A program made the translations under genes and the position numbers. Under the pieces are notes generated by a model. It did not search any database. It was not told the origin of the DNA and saw only the letters and a list, made by a program, of their open reading frames with translations. 64,000 nt of DNA from Companilactobacillus formosensis (GTDB taxonomy: Bacteria > Bacillota > Bacilli > Lactobacillales > Lactobacillaceae). The stretch spans positions 82,931-146,930 of the forward strand of contig NZ_BJDU01000007.1 of NCBI RefSeq assembly GCF_005405305.1. The letters run 5' to 3'. The first letter of the stretch is position 1; every line of letters starts with the position of its first letter. Shown piece by piece: positions 48,600 to 58,207 of this stretch.

Positions 48600-50948
48600 A
48601 TGCCAGATAAAGAAAATAAATTAATTGCGGACATCTTAGAGGTTTTTAGAAGCAACCCCGATCGTCGTTACAAGTCAGAACAGATCGAAGACATTTTAAG
48701 AATGCATGGGGCTTCAGCTTTCAAACGTGTTGTTAAATCTCTAGCTGTCCTAGAAGGTGAAAGTAAGATTACTTTGACCAACAAAGATGAGTTCAAGATG
48801 GCCACACCAGAAACTGTGGTTGAAGGAACTTTTAAAGGAAACGATAAGGGCTTTGGTTTCGTTAGATACGATGAAGTCGACCCTGATGCCTTTATTTCCA
48901 GAGACAACACACTCCACGCGGTCAACGGCGATACAGTTGAAGTGAAGATCACTAAACCATCTAACCCTTGGATCGACAAAGGACCAGAAGGTGAGATCAC
49001 TAAAATCGTTGAAAGATCATTGACTAAAGCTGTTGGTGAATTCCACCCTTACAGTGATTCACAAGTTGAAAAGACAGGCCACTATGGCTACGTTCAAAGT
49101 CATGAGAAGAAAATTGCTGCATACATGATTTTTATTTCTGACAAAGGATTGCATCCACAAATGGGTGACATGGTACAAGTTTCTATCGATGAATATCCAA
49201 ACGACAAGCACCCTCAAAGTATGGAAGGTACTGCTCTTGAAATCATCGGTAACAAAAATGACCCCGGTGTCGATATCATGTCAATCGTGGTCGACAATGA
49301 CATCAATCCAGAATTCCCTAACGAAGTTTTAAAAGAAGCCGAAAGTATTCCTGATCACGTCTTAGACTCAGATCGTGTTGGTCGTAAAGATTTGACTAAG
49401 AATATGGTTATCACAATCGATGGGGATGATTCAAAAGACTTTGATGATGCGGTCGGTTTGGACATGTTGCCAAATGGTAACTTCCATCTAGAAGTTGATA
49501 TCGCCGATGTTACGCATTATGTCAAAGAAGGTTCTCCACTAGATGAAGAAGCTTACGCTCGTGGGACAAGTACTTATTTAGTTGATCGAGTAATTCCAAT
49601 GTTGCCATTTAGATTGTCAAACGGAATCTGTTCATTGAACCCTGGTGAAGACCGTCTAGCTTTGACTTGTGAAATGGAAATTGACCACTCAGGTAATGTC
49701 GTTAAACATGAAATTTACCCAAGTGTTATCCAATCAAAATATCGTATGACTTATAATAATGTTAACGAAATTTTGAAGGGTGACGAAGAATTAACTGAAG
49801 AATATTCTCCATTAGTTCCAATGTTGAAACAAATGGCGCAGCTTCACGAAATTCTCTTCAACAAACGTCACCAACGTGGTGCTATCGACTTTGAAGAAAC
49901 AGAAGCACAAATCATCGTTGATGAAAACGGTAAGCCAATCGACATCAAGTTAAGAGAACGTGGAACTTCTGAAAAGATGATCGAATCATTCATGTTAGCT
50001 GCTAACGAAACAGTCGCTGAACATTACAATGTTAAACATGTACCATTCTTATATCGTGTCCACGAAAAACCTGATGAAGAAAAAATCAAGAACTTCTTTG
50101 AATTTGCTGCTGCAATGGGTGTCCAAGTTAAAGGTAACTTGAAAGAAATCACACCAAAGATGTTCCAAAATGTTTTATCTGATGTTGTCGGAACCCCTGA
50201 AGAACAGGTTGTTACAATTATGTTGTTGAGAAGTTTACAACAAGCTAGATATTCTGATGAACCATTAGGTCACTTTGGTTTGGCTGCTAAGTATTACACA
50301 CACTTTACTTCACCAATCAGACGTTACCCTGACTTAACGGTTCACCGTATGATTCACAGTTATGCTGAACATGGCTTTACTGACGATGAACAAGCTAAGT
50401 GGAGCAACAAGCTTCAAGAAATTGCTGAACATACTTCAAGTCGTGAAAGAATTTCTATCAATGCTGAACGTGCTGTTGATGATTTGAAGAAGACTGAATA
50501 CATGGCTGACCAAGTTGGAAATACTTTTGATGCTGTTGTTAGTTCAGTAACTAGTTTTGGAATGTTCATTCAATTGGATAATACCGTTGAAGGTTTGATT
50601 CACATTTCTAACATGAAAGACGACTTCTACGAATTTGACGAAAAGAGTATGTCAATGCACGGTCGTGGAACTGGTAAGACTTTTAAAGTTGGTCAACCAA
50701 TCAAAGTTAAGTTGATCAGAGCGGATGTTGAACACAGACAAATTGACTTTGAACGTGTACTAACTCCAGAAGAACAAGAACAAGCTGACAAACGTGAAGC
50801 TGAATTTAAGAAGAAACGTTCAATGCAACATGGCAGAGGTCGTGGCGGTCATGGTCGTCACAATGATCACAGAGGTCATGGCAATAGAAACAATAATAGT
50901 AATGGAAACAAAAACCATAAGAGACGTGGTAAATACGAAAGACGGTGA
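48600..50948 (+). CDS. rnr: ribonuclease R
   Basis: RNase R is a 3'-to-5' exonuclease that degrades structured RNA and, with SmpB, defective mRNA on stalled ribosomes. The 782-residue protein has a winged-helix start, cold-shock domains, the RNB core ([13 protein letters not shown] with metal aspartates), an S1 domain (about 635-720) and a basic tail rich in Arg, His, Asn and Gly. ATG 48600 follows GAGGATA; the open frame runs back to a TTG inside est. Confidence 0.96.
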   Translation: MPDKENKLIADILEVFRSNPDRRYKSEQIEDILRMHGASAFKRVVKSLAVLEGESKITLTNKDEFKMATPETVVEGTFKGNDKGFGFVRYDEVDPDAFISRDNTLHAVNGDTVEVKITKPSNPWIDKGPEGEITKIVERSLTKAVGEFHPYSDSQVEKTGHYGYVQSHEKKIAAYMIFISDKGLHPQMGDMVQVSIDEYPNDKHPQSMEGTALEIIGNKNDPGVDIMSIVVDNDINPEFPNEVLKEAESIPDHVLDSDRVGRKDLTKNMVITIDGDDSKDFDDAVGLDMLPNGNFHLEVDIADVTHYVKEGSPLDEEAYARGTSTYLVDRVIPMLPFRLSNGICSLNPGEDRLALTCEMEIDHSGNVVKHEIYPSVIQSKYRMTYNNVNEILKGDEELTEEYSPLVPMLKQMAQLHEILFNKRHQRGAIDFEETEAQIIVDENGKPIDIKLRERGTSEKMIESFMLAANETVAEHYNVKHVPFLYRVHEKPDEEKIKNFFEFAAAMGVQVKGNLKEITPKMFQNVLSDVVGTPEEQVVTIMLLRSLQQARYSDEPLGHFGLAAKYYTHFTSPIRRYPDLTVHRMIHSYAEHGFTDDEQAKWSNKLQEIAEHTSSRERISINAERAVDDLKKTEYMADQVGNTFDAVVSSVTSFGMFIQLDNTVEGLIHISNMKDDFYEFDEKSMSMHGRGTGKTFKVGQPIKVKLIRADVEHRQIDFERVLTPEEQEQADKREAEFKKKRSMQHGRGRGGHGRHNDHRGHGNRNNNSNGNKNHKRRGKYERR

Positions 50949-50953
50949 TTCTG

Positions 50954-51424
50954 TTGAAGAAACATCATACTAAAGCTGCTAATGAAGTAGCTAACAATCG
51001 TAAGGCGCGCCATGATTACAATATTTTAGAAACTTATGAAGCAGGAATCGCTTTGACAGGAACAGAAATCAAATCCGTTCGTGCCAGCAAGATGAACATT
51101 AAAGATGGTTTCGTCCAAGCTCGAAATGGCGAACTTTGGTTAGAGAATGTTAACATTAGCATTTATGATCAAGGAAATATCTTTAATCATGATCCTTTAC
51201 GTAATCGTAAATTGTTGCTCCATAAAAAAGAAATTCGTAAGATTACTTCAAGTATTCAAGAAAAAGGAATCACAGTAGTTCCTTTGAAAGTTTACTTAAA
51301 GCATGGTTTTGCTAAAGTATTGATTGGTATCGCCGAAGGTAAGAAACAGTACGATAAACGTGAAACAATTAAGAAACGTGATCAAGAAAGAGAAATTAGA
51401 CGTGTTATGAAAAATGCGTACTAG
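50954..51424 (+). CDS. smpB: SsrA-binding protein SmpB
   Basis: SmpB binds tmRNA and rescues stalled ribosomes by trans-translation. The 156-residue protein has the family core [21 protein letters not shown] and [17 protein letters not shown], and a basic C-terminus ending [20 protein letters not shown] 50954 is preferred as start because GGTGA lies five bases before; GTG 50945, overlapping the rnr stop, is the alternative. I did not see ssrA in the 70 bases after the gene. Confidence 0.95.
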   Translation: MKKHHTKAANEVANNRKARHDYNILETYEAGIALTGTEIKSVRASKMNIKDGFVQARNGELWLENVNISIYDQGNIFNHDPLRNRKLLLHKKEIRKITSSIQEKGITVVPLKVYLKHGFAKVLIGIAEGKKQYDKRETIKKRDQEREIRRVMKNAY

Positions 51425-51495
51425 TTTCTCTTTTTTTTTGCATTTTTTGTTAGGTGATAAGTAGTAAAATAATTATTAATCAAGGGAGGATTATT

Positions 51496-52452
51496 ATGAA
51501 GATAGGCTATTTTTCATCTTCAACACCAATTACTTATCTTTCGCCAAAAAGGTTTCAACGAGCCAAAGATTTCTTAACTAGTAAAGGAATAGAATTACAA
51601 GCTGGTTCGTTGACACAGAAGAGCGATTTCTATCGTTCTGGTAGTATCCAGGCTCGAGCTGATGAGATCAATCAGTTGATTCATGATGAAACAATTGATG
51701 TTTTGATGGCAACGATTGGAGGATTGGTCACTAATTCTATTCTAGACAAAATTGATTATGATTATTTACAAAAACATCCTAAAACTATTGTTGGTTATTC
51801 AGATGCAACAGCTTTGTTATTAGCGATTTCTACTCAGGCACCAGCTTGCAAAGTACTTTATGGACCAGCTTTAGTGGCTTCATTTGGGGATGCTAAGGAA
51901 ATCATTGATTACACCTGGCAAAGTTTTGAACAAGTTTTAAACAATCGAGAAGTAGAATTAACGGCACCAAAATTTTGGACCGATGAGGCAATCAATTGGG
52001 AAGATTACCAGCGACCTAAAAAAATGGTACAAAATCAATGGCATTACATAAAACAACCGATATTAGAGGGAAGAATTGTCGGTGGAAACTTAAACACGAT
52101 GTCTGGAATTTTGGGTTCCAAGTATTTCCCTAAATATACTAAAGACGATTTGTTATTCATTGAAGACGCTGAAAAAGATGCTTCAATTATTGAAAAAAAC
52201 TTTTCGATGTTAAAGAATTTCGGTACTTTTGATCAAGTAAAAGGAATGGTTTTGGGAAAACACGCCTTATTTGATGATTTGCACACGGGACGCAAACCGA
52301 TAGATATTCTTTTAGAGGTATTGGGGAATCGTGATTTACCGATAATCTATGATTTTGATTCCTGTCATACGGTGCCAATGATGACTACTCCGATAGGCGC
52401 TTGGGCTAGATTTGATGCTACTAAGATGCAAGTAACTTATCGACAATCCTAA
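51496..52452 (+). CDS. LD-carboxypeptidase, S66 family (MccF-like)
   Basis: This 318-residue serine peptidase has the nucleophile in GYSDATALLL, a glutamate in FIEDAEKDASIIE and the histidine in DSCHTVPMMTTPIGA. S66 enzymes trim tetrapeptides from peptidoglycan or cleave microcin C-like nucleotide peptides (MccF). There is no signal peptide, so recycling or self-immunity in the cytoplasm is likely. ATG 51496 follows GGGAGGA; the longer open frame from 51454 is not supported. Confidence 0.85.
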   Translation: MKIGYFSSSTPITYLSPKRFQRAKDFLTSKGIELQAGSLTQKSDFYRSGSIQARADEINQLIHDETIDVLMATIGGLVTNSILDKIDYDYLQKHPKTIVGYSDATALLLAISTQAPACKVLYGPALVASFGDAKEIIDYTWQSFEQVLNNREVELTAPKFWTDEAINWEDYQRPKKMVQNQWHYIKQPILEGRIVGGNLNTMSGILGSKYFPKYTKDDLLFIEDAEKDASIIEKNFSMLKNFGTFDQVKGMVLGKHALFDDLHTGRKPIDILLEVLGNRDLPIIYDFDSCHTVPMMTTPIGAWARFDATKMQVTYRQS

Positions 52453-52491
52453 TATGGTAAAATTAGGATATTAAGTTTACTGGGGGATACG

Positions 52492-54306
52492 ATGAAGAAA
52501 ATTTGGGGTATTTGGAGTCTAGTTTTTGGATTGTTGCTGATGTTTACAATGACTTCAACGGTCAAAGCTGATGGCGATTACCAAATAGAGAAGTATAACG
52601 CTACAGCAGACGTCCAAAAAAATGGTGATATTGATTTAACGCAAAAAATCACCTATCAGTTTGATGGTGACTTCAAGGGAGTTTACTATAATCAGGATAT
52701 TGCTGGAATCAATGGCATCACGCCGCCCGAAGTTTATATCGACGATGGTTATACGACTAAACAATTGACTCAAAATAATTCCGGACTAAATAATTCCTTT
52801 AAAGTTGATAAGACCCAAGATAAAGTGAATATCAAAGTTTATCATTCAGCATCTACGGAAAAACTGACTTATATTTATAAGTATCATTTATTAGGGGCTA
52901 TTACTAATTACACTGATACGGCGCGACTAAATTGGAAAATAATCGGCGATGGTTGGCAAAAAGATTTACATAACGTTGTTTTAAAGGTCAATTTGCCACA
53001 AAAGAATATTCCCAAGTTACAAGCTTGGACACACGGACCATTAGACGGATATACAAAGGTTGATCGGAAAAATGGCTCTGTCAAAATGACAATTGAAACT
53101 GTTCCTGAAGGACAATTTGTGGAAACAGAAATGCTCTTTCCAACAACGGTAACAGCCGATAACCCCAAGATAGTCAATAAAAAAATCAAACAAAAAGTTC
53201 TCAACCATGAAAAGCAATTAGCTTTAGATGCGAATGCTAGTCGAGAACGTAAAAAATGGATTTATATTGTTTTAATGACCTTTGGCTATTTAATCGTTGC
53301 GGGAATCCTTATTGCACGTTTGATTAGTATCAAAAAAAATCCTGGCAATAAGCATTTTCATCCGACACCTTTGTATCATTTCTTCGATGAACCTAAGTTC
53401 TTACCTAGTATGGCAAAGGTAATTCTTGATCGTAGCGATAAAGCTGATAGTTTGTCATTGACGGCTGATCTGTTGTATGAAGTGGGTAAGAGACGGATGG
53501 CTATTAAAAAAGTTAAAAAGACGTATGAAATTACTGCTTTAGTGCCACCAACTAATCCGTTTTTCAAATTCTTGATTGAAAATATCGGGGATGGCAAAAA
53601 GGTTACGTTGAAACAGATCAAGACTGCGGCCAAAGGGTATCACACTGCTAAAAATGATATCGTACAGAATTTTGAAACTTGGTCTAAAGATGCTGCTAAA
53701 GGGCGTGAAAAGTATCTCGATTTAGAAAATATGCGTATCGTTGATAATTTCCGCTTAACTGCAATAGTAATTCCGGGTATTTTATTCCTGATGTTTATCA
53801 TTGCGGCAATTTTTGGCAAAAAACTATTAATTTTAGGGATAGTCTACGTAATAATTACAATTCTTTCTTGGGTCATGCTGTGGATGGCAAAAAGAAAGAT
53901 TACTCCTTATACTGATTTAGGAGAACAAAAGGTTAATGAAATTAAAGCTTTCAAACGCATGCTTTCTGATATTGACGATATTAAGATGGCAGAGGTCGGA
54001 GATTTGATTCTCTGGGAGCAATTCTTGCCTTATGCAGTCGCTTTCGGAGTTTCGGATAAAGTTATTAAGGCCTTGAAGGTAAACTTCACTACCGAGCAAA
54101 TTAACGATTCTATGATAATTCCATATTACATTGGAGCAACTAGTTTCTTAGGTTCAAAGAATGGCTTTGAATCTGCCTTCATCGGTGCAATCAGTGCTGG
54201 TGGTGGCATTGCTGGAAGTTCATCAAGTATCAGTGGTGGATCAGGTGGTTTTTCTGGCGGTTCATCAGGAGGATTTGGTGGAGGTTCCGGTGGTGGAGCT
54301 TTTTAG
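52492..54306 (+). CDS. DUF2207 membrane protein
   Basis: This 604-residue protein has a signal peptide (cleavage after about residue 26, ...TVKADG) and a beta-rich extracytoplasmic DUF2207 domain (about 30-245). A membrane segment follows near 256-278, then a cytoplasmic stretch and two close segments near 425-470. The C-terminal tail is Gly/Ser-rich (GGSGG-type repeats ending GGGAF). The function of the family is unknown. It is monocistronic, with GGGGGA before the start. Confidence 0.85.
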   Translation: MKKIWGIWSLVFGLLLMFTMTSTVKADGDYQIEKYNATADVQKNGDIDLTQKITYQFDGDFKGVYYNQDIAGINGITPPEVYIDDGYTTKQLTQNNSGLNNSFKVDKTQDKVNIKVYHSASTEKLTYIYKYHLLGAITNYTDTARLNWKIIGDGWQKDLHNVVLKVNLPQKNIPKLQAWTHGPLDGYTKVDRKNGSVKMTIETVPEGQFVETEMLFPTTVTADNPKIVNKKIKQKVLNHEKQLALDANASRERKKWIYIVLMTFGYLIVAGILIARLISIKKNPGNKHFHPTPLYHFFDEPKFLPSMAKVILDRSDKADSLSLTADLLYEVGKRRMAIKKVKKTYEITALVPPTNPFFKFLIENIGDGKKVTLKQIKTAAKGYHTAKNDIVQNFETWSKDAAKGREKYLDLENMRIVDNFRLTAIVIPGILFLMFIIAAIFGKKLLILGIVYVIITILSWVMLWMAKRKITPYTDLGEQKVNEIKAFKRMLSDIDDIKMAEVGDLILWEQFLPYAVAFGVSDKVIKALKVNFTTEQINDSMIIPYYIGATSFLGSKNGFESAFIGAISAGGGIAGSSSSISGGSGGFSGGSSGGFGGGSGGGAF

Positions 54307-54310
54307 AGCA

Positions 54311-54349
54311 AAAAAATAGACCGAGATTAATTTCTCAGTCTATTTTTTT
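54311..54349. terminator. bidirectional terminator between DUF2207 and LPXTG genes
   Basis: A 16-base stem with one mismatch (54311-54326 with 54333-54348) is flanked by A and T runs and serves both convergent genes. Confidence 0.88.
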
Positions 54350-54355
54350 GACTTA

Positions 54356-56602
54356 TTAAGCGTTACGACGTTTGAAGTAGACAATTCCGGATAGCAATAC
54401 TAAGCCCAAGAAAGTAGCTGTCAAACTAGTTTTTTCACCAGTTTGAGGAAGATCACTTGAGCTGTCAGAACCGTTATTGGCGTCTCCAGGATTGATTGGA
54501 TTAGTAATTAATCCGCCTTCGTTATCGTTGCTGTTATTGCTAGAACCAGGATTTTCTGGGTCAACAATTACACCACCGTTGTTGTCGCCATCACCATTAC
54601 CGTCAGTATCGGGATTTTCAGTATTGCCTTCATTCCCATTGCCATCGGGATCAGGGTTTTCAGTATTGCCGTTTTCGTCTGGATCAGGATCTTTTCCTTC
54701 ATTTCCGTTACCGTCAGTTCCGGGTGTTTCGCCACCACCGGAACCGCCAGTTAATTTAGGATCAGAAGTTTCAAGAGTACCTAATTCAATGTCACTATCA
54801 GTAATAGTGAATTCAATCTTTTCAGGGTTGATATCATATCCGTCTGGAGCTTTAGTTTCAAGGAAGTAATAGCTACCAGGGTTTAGATTATCAACTTTGA
54901 TGACACCTTCATCATTAGTTTGGAAAACACCTAATGCGGTACCATCAGTATCGTAAAGCGTATATTCAGCACCAGCGACTCCGACTTTTTCTTCGTGTAA
55001 TAAATCGGCATCGTATTTGATCATGGAAGCACTAAAGTTACCATCGCCACCAGTTTCTTTTTCGTTATAAATTGAGATGATTGCAGGCGCTTGGGTTTCA
55101 TCATTGATAGTGAAGGTAATATCCTTGTTGTTTAAAATGTACCCATCAGGGGCTTTAGTTTCCCTTAAAATATAATTTCCATAAGGGATGTTATACATGT
55201 GACCATAACCAAGTTGGTCGGTTGTGATATGACCGATTACTTCGTTAGTGTCAGCATCGATTACGTCGAATTCAGCACCTGCTAAACGATAACCAGTTGC
55301 AGCATCGAGTTTTTGAATAATGATTGAACCTTCTTTGGAGCCAACAGGTTCATCTTTAGTCTCAACTTGAACAGCAGTCGTTGTTTGACCAGTGATTGTA
55401 AATGGAATTTCATTTGGATTTTGTTGATAACCATCTGGAGTAGATGTTTCAACGAAGTAATAATCACCAGCAGGTAATTTATCAACTGTAATTTGACCAT
55501 TAGCGTCAGTTACTAAATCTGATTGAATCAAAGTATCTTCATTAGCGTCTTTTCTGTAAAGACTGTAAGTGGCACCAGGAATCAAAGTATTATTCTCATC
55601 GGCACTAGTTTTAGTCAAAACAACTGAACCTAAGATATTGTTACCGTTACCACTACCAGAATTAGAGTTACCAGTTACACTACCGTCAGCGGCTGCCATA
55701 TTTGTACCGGTACTTGAGCCATTACCCCAAGTGAAATCAGCGTGATTTTTGAACTTATGACCATTTGTTGCATTATCAGAATCATTGATTTTTGTTTGGA
55801 AAGTAACAGCATAAAATTGATTATCTTTGGGAAGACCGTTGATGATAAAACCATTACCATCCTCAGTGTATGTATATTCAGAACTATTTAATTGATACCC
55901 CTTTTTATAATAACCAGGCGATGTCCAACTAGCCTCATAAACATTAACTGAACCCTTGATGAAAGTTTGATCATCGTTAATGTTGTTTTCGATTATTTTT
56001 AGATTAGGCATTTCAGCACTATTGCGATTAGCAAGAATCGTCCAAGTAATGATGGCATCACCATTTTCGTCAGTACCGATGACTCCTTTTTTTGAGAAGT
56101 CAGCATCTGATGAAATGATTGTCATATTATCATTAAAATTTCCGATGATAACATTATTATTACCAATATTTGCATCTTTTCCAGGACCAATTCCTGTCAA
56201 GATACTAATTGAACCTTTGAAATCTTTTTGATTCTCAATTTGTTCGTTAAAAGTAACTGTTAAAGTATTAGATTTTGGATCTAATACACCAGTACCAATT
56301 AAGGCACCTGCATCATCATAAAGTGGAATAGTTTCACTTCGGGTGACTTTTAATGTATCTGGAAATTGTATTTTCCAAGTATCACCGTCATGCAGTTCTA
56401 TATCTTTAGCGTCCCAATCAAGAGTCAGATTTATATCGCTAGCTGTACCATAATTTTTTTGTTTTATCGAAATTCCGCTCAATAAATCATTAGTTTGATA
56501 TTCAGCCGCTTGAGCTTCGCTAGGGTGACTAGCAAAAACTAAAATGACTAGTCCCAGAGCAGCTACAAAAGCAGCCAAAAAAGTGTGTAATTTTTTCCCC
56601 AT
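54356..56602 (-). CDS. LPXTG-anchored surface protein with SpaA/Cna-B repeats
   Basis: This 748-residue surface protein has a signal peptide (cleavage near SEAQA-AEY, about residue 33) and an adhesin-like N-terminal domain (about 35-320, resembling collagen-binding/SdrG folds). Three Cna-B/SpaA domains follow (about 325-420, 425-515, 522-612), each with a lysine near its start and a conserved E in VETSTPDGY, RETKAPDGY or LETKAPDGY, as for isopeptide bonds. An Asp/Asn/Gly/Pro linker leads to LPQTG at 718, a membrane helix and RR tail. No sortase or pilin gene is adjacent. Probable role: adhesion. Confidence 0.9.
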   Translation of the reverse strand: MGKKLHTFLAAFVAALGLVILVFASHPSEAQAAEYQTNDLLSGISIKQKNYGTASDINLTLDWDAKDIELHDGDTWKIQFPDTLKVTRSETIPLYDDAGALIGTGVLDPKSNTLTVTFNEQIENQKDFKGSISILTGIGPGKDANIGNNNVIIGNFNDNMTIISSDADFSKKGVIGTDENGDAIITWTILANRNSAEMPNLKIIENNINDDQTFIKGSVNVYEASWTSPGYYKKGYQLNSSEYTYTEDGNGFIINGLPKDNQFYAVTFQTKINDSDNATNGHKFKNHADFTWGNGSSTGTNMAAADGSVTGNSNSGSGNGNNILGSVVLTKTSADENNTLIPGATYSLYRKDANEDTLIQSDLVTDANGQITVDKLPAGDYYFVETSTPDGYQQNPNEIPFTITGQTTTAVQVETKDEPVGSKEGSIIIQKLDAATGYRLAGAEFDVIDADTNEVIGHITTDQLGYGHMYNIPYGNYILRETKAPDGYILNNKDITFTINDETQAPAIISIYNEKETGGDGNFSASMIKYDADLLHEEKVGVAGAEYTLYDTDGTALGVFQTNDEGVIKVDNLNPGSYYFLETKAPDGYDINPEKIEFTITDSDIELGTLETSDPKLTGGSGGGETPGTDGNGNEGKDPDPDENGNTENPDPDGNGNEGNTENPDTDGNGDGDNNGGVIVDPENPGSSNNSNDNEGGLITNPINPGDANNGSDSSSDLPQTGEKTSLTATFLGLVLLSGIVYFKRRNA
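54540..54740 (-). repeat. low-complexity repeats in the LPXTG protein linker
   Basis: Degenerate repeats of units coding for DPDGNGNEGN/ENPD-type peptides make up the wall-spanning linker. Such regions vary in length by slippage. Confidence 0.7.
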
Positions 56603-56634
56603 TTCTTTTCCCCTTTCTATAGATTACATAGTTA

Positions 56635-56640
56635 ATTATA
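56635..56640 (-). promoter_or_regulatory. -10 of the LPXTG gene (minus strand)
   Basis: TATAAT is present on the minus strand 33 bases before the start; no good -35 is seen. The rest of 56641-56862 holds no ORF of note, and I see only the start region of the next gene. Confidence 0.4.
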
Positions 56641-56862
56641 AGAGAAATGATATCTTTAAAACAGGGTAGTGAAGAAAATTATTAATAAATTAATTTTAAG
56701 TCACAAAAGCCTGATGAATAGGAAGTTATCCGCTCTCACTAATACCATATCTTGTGAAATTTTAGAAATCTATACAATATCTAGAATATAAGTGATATTA
56801 TAGTGAATGTTGTTTTTTTAGAAACTAATAGATAAATTTAATTCACTTATTGGAGGATAATA

Positions 56863-57510
56863 ATGATGATCGTATTGAGCGGCGCAATTGGAGCCGGTAA
56901 GAGTTCATTGGCTACGGTGTTATCAGAACATTTAGGAACAGAGGCTTTCTATGAACAAGTTGATAATAACCCAGTTTTGCCACTATTTTATAAAGACCCT
57001 AAGAAGTATGCCTTCTTATTGCAAATCTACTTCTTAAACAAGCGTTTTGAATCAATCAAGAAAGCTATGGTACAAGACAATAATGTTTTGGACCGTTCAA
57101 TTTATGAAGATTCACTATTCTTCCATATGAATGCTGATATGGGACGTGCTACACCACAAGAAGTAAAAGTTTATGATGAATTGTTAGCTAACATGATGCA
57201 AGAACTACCATACGCTGCTGCTAAAAAAGCTCCAGATTTGCTAGTTCACTTGGATATTTCATACGACACAATGATTCACCGTATCGAAAAACGTGGGCGT
57301 TCATATGAACAACCAGAACAAGATCCAACTTTGCCAGAATACTACCATAACTTACTTTCACGTTATGACGGTTGGTATGATGACTATGATTACAGTCCTA
57401 AGATGAAGATTGACGGCGACAAGTATGACTTCGTTGAAAATCCTGAAGACCGTCAAAAGGTTCTTGATTTGATTGATGAACAATTACGCGTTCGTGGTAC
57501 TTTAGACTAA
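56863..57510 (+). CDS. deoxynucleoside kinase (dAK/dGK type)
   Basis: This 215-residue kinase phosphorylates deoxynucleosides for salvage. The P-loop is SGAIGAGKSS, and the DRS motif (LDRSIYEDSLFF) and lid arginine region IEKRGRSYE are present. Lactobacillus enzymes of this family handle deoxyadenosine, deoxyguanosine and deoxycytidine; the specificity cannot be fixed here. Only one copy is visible, unlike the tandem pair in L. acidophilus. TGGAGG upstream; ATG 56866 is an alternative start. Confidence 0.9.
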   Translation: MMIVLSGAIGAGKSSLATVLSEHLGTEAFYEQVDNNPVLPLFYKDPKKYAFLLQIYFLNKRFESIKKAMVQDNNVLDRSIYEDSLFFHMNADMGRATPQEVKVYDELLANMMQELPYAAAKKAPDLLVHLDISYDTMIHRIEKRGRSYEQPEQDPTLPEYYHNLLSRYDGWYDDYDYSPKMKIDGDKYDFVENPEDRQKVLDLIDEQLRVRGTLD

Positions 57511-57516
57511 TTAATT

Positions 57517-57542
57517 GCCTGGGATGATTCCTAGGCTTTTTT
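57517..57542 (+). terminator. terminator after the deoxynucleoside kinase gene
   Basis: An 8-bp stem (57517-57524 with 57529-57536, one G-T pair) has a 4-base loop and is followed by six T. Confidence 0.85.
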
Positions 57543-57582
57543 GTTACTTGCTAGTATAGACAAAATAAGATAACCTATTAAA

Positions 57583-57627
57583 GGCAGTTTGCACTGGTAA
57601 CCTGCTATGAAATTAAAACAGTGGAGG
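57583..57627 (+). promoter_or_regulatory. candidate preQ1 riboswitch (H-type pseudoknot) before queT
   Basis: Hairpin P1 pairs GGCAG (57583-57587) with CTGCT (57602-57606, one G-T). Its loop holds CACTG (57592-57596), which pairs perfectly with CAGTG (57619-57623) after an A-rich stretch. The second helix overlaps the start of the GGAGG ribosome binding site (57623-57627), so ligand-stabilised folding would block translation. The topology and A-rich link match preQ1-I riboswitches, and the gene served is a queuosine-precursor transporter. Class is uncertain. Confidence 0.6.
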
Positions 57628-57634
57628 TTTTACT

Positions 57635-58129
57635 TTGAGTAATTTAAAAACAAGAGATATTACACAATTAGCATTGATTGCAGCTTTGTACGTAGCTGTG
57701 ACGATTGCTCCAGGAATTTCAGCATTTTCTTATGGTCAAATTCAATTCCGTGTTTCCGAGATTTTGATGTTATTGCCATTTTTTAATCATAAGTATAGTT
57801 GGTCGTTGATCGTGGGATGTTTTGTTTCTAATATTTTCAGTGCTTCATTGGGAGTGGCTGATTTGATTTTAGGAACATTGGCAACTGCTATTGCTTGTCT
57901 AATTATTACTAGAATTCCTGCTGATAACAAATTTTTATGGGCCGTTCCAGTTGTCTGTGCCGTGGTCAATGGAATTATTGTTGGAGCAGAGCTTCATTTT
58001 ATTTTGAAGTTGCCATTTTGGCTTAACTTCGTTACAGTCGGCTTTGGTGAGTTGGTCGTAGTTGCAATCGGTGCTGTAGTATTCTATTTCTTGATGCAGA
58101 ATCAAAGTTTCAGTAAATTAATAAGGTAA
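57635..58129 (+). CDS. queT: queuosine precursor ECF transporter, substrate-binding subunit
   Basis: QueT is the S component of an energy-coupling-factor importer for a queuosine precursor such as preQ1. The 164-residue membrane protein has about five or six hydrophobic segments and the family pattern YGQIQFRVSEILMLLPFFN. Import depends on EcfAA'T encoded elsewhere. It starts at TTG 57635 after GGAGG, behind the candidate riboswitch. Confidence 0.9.
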   Translation: MSNLKTRDITQLALIAALYVAVTIAPGISAFSYGQIQFRVSEILMLLPFFNHKYSWSLIVGCFVSNIFSASLGVADLILGTLATAIACLIITRIPADNKFLWAVPVVCAVVNGIIVGAELHFILKLPFWLNFVTVGFGELVVVAIGAVVFYFLMQNQSFSKLIR

Positions 58130-58137
58130 GACGTAGG

Positions 58138-58164
58138 TGGGGGAAGTGATTCCTCCATTTTTTT
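58138..58164 (+). terminator. terminator after queT
   Basis: An 8-bp stem (58138-58145 with 58150-58157, one G-T pair) with GTGA loop is followed by seven T. A TATAAT at 58167-58172 follows directly and may be the -10 of the laf operon. Confidence 0.82.
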
Positions 58165-58207
58165 GTTATAATCTACTTTATAAAGTATTGTGAGGAGATG
58201 TGTTTAT

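Noticed and set aside
54477..54869. 130-codon plus-strand ORF rich in Pro and Ser
   Set aside because: It is the reverse complement of the low-complexity linker of the LPXTG protein; the odd composition is a by-product.
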